Made by a program: the position numbers and the translations under genes | Origin: Candidatus Binatia bacterium | GTDB lineage: Bacteria; Desulfobacterota; Binatia; UBA9968; JAJDTQ01 | Assembly (NCBI GenBank): GCA_951813575.1 | Contig: OX638375.1 | Coordinates: forward strand, 1,999,042-2,063,041 | Direction: 5' to 3' | Length of the DNA stretch: 64,000 bases | Shown: one piece after another, positions 63,895-64,000 of the stretch | Layout: each line of letters begins with the position of its first letter | How positions within the stretch are numbered: the first letter of the stretch is position 1 | Notes under the pieces: model-generated | Seen by the model: only the letters and a program-made list of their open reading frames with translations | Told to the model about the DNA's origin: nothing | The model's database searches: none

Positions 63895-64000
63895 TGAAGT
63901 ACTCGCAGCGCAAAGGCAAGAACCACACCCGAATTGATCGACAGTTCTGGTTTGAATGCGCTGAAATTCGAGCTCATTCCGGTTCGGCGTCGACTTGGCA
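63895..64000 (+). CDS. possible 5' end of an unrecognised gene (cut by window edge)
   Basis: An open frame from ATG at 63895, preceded by GGAG six bases earlier, runs to the window end (35 codons: KYSQRKGKNHTRIDRQFWFE then more). The polar, basic start gives no family match. An opposing open frame covers the same bases. Low support. Confidence 0.3.

Noticed and set aside
63743..63928. Minus-strand 61-codon frame near the window end
   Set aside because: No family, Cys/Arg-rich, no ribosome binding site; lies over the spacer with direct repeats.

Overview
The window is chromosomal DNA of very high G+C content from a Gram-negative bacterium. Evidence for an outer membrane is a porin ending in aromatic Phe, three lipobox lipoproteins and an AmgK–MurU pair. 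The mix of genes (AceE-type pyruvate dehydrogenase, TrmFO, a 7Fe-type ferredoxin, Yej-type peptide importer) looks proteobacterial in the broad sense (delta-like lineages, Tectomicrobia-like lineages or Alphaproteobacteria). I cannot assign a phylum from sequence reading alone. No rRNA, tRNA, CRISPR array, transposase or prophage gene was recognised.

Layout. 1-8.5 kb: a polyprenyl synthase cut by the window edge, a cold-shock protein, lipB, a ferredoxin, then the pyruvate dehydrogenase operon aceE-aceF-lpdA (minus strand), with a second lipoate-attachment gene divergent from it. 8.6-15.8 kb: ilvE, an orphan ABC ATPase, trmFO, dprA, der and era (all minus). 15.8-26.7 kb: a minus-strand block led by greA that encodes an exported amidotransferase-like protein, a membrane protein, a coiled-coil membrane protein, MoxR, DUF58 and a giant triple-VWA membrane protein. 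27-29 kb: a stand-alone oppD-oppF pair. 29.9-36.6 kb: a tightly coupled seven-gene plus-strand operon of mostly uncharacterised membrane proteins with a MutL/GlmL-like ATPase and a barrel-sandwich protein. 37.5-43.5 kb: a Yej-like peptide ABC importer in which the second permease and the double ATPase are fused. 43.7-56.5 kb: small coiled-coil proteins, outer-membrane lipoproteins, an eIF2B-like protein, ligA, rsmI, a split NAD synthetase (nadE plus nitrilase), a GIY-YIG nuclease and amgK-murU. 56.7-64 kb: a TPR lipoprotein, a porin with terminator, an orphan response regulator, an MFS transporter, a YHS protein and an AAA/DUF4143 ATPase.

Nearly every intergenic space above about 150 bp is filled with one family of short palindromes (stem CCCCGGG, loop CTTGA, stem CCCGGGG, with GTCA/TCCAG flanks). 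The stem bases change in compensating pairs between copies. Around these lie several unrelated tandem arrays with 20-40 bp units. Two genes (the MFS transporter and murU) end inside a palindrome and take their stop codon from it.

My best candidate for an undescribed system is the 29.9-36.6 kb operon: four or five integral membrane proteins, one soluble-domain membrane-anchored protein, an ASKHA-fold ATPase of the glutamate mutase MutL family with no glutamate mutase nearby, and a barrel-sandwich protein, joined by ATGA/GTGA overlaps.
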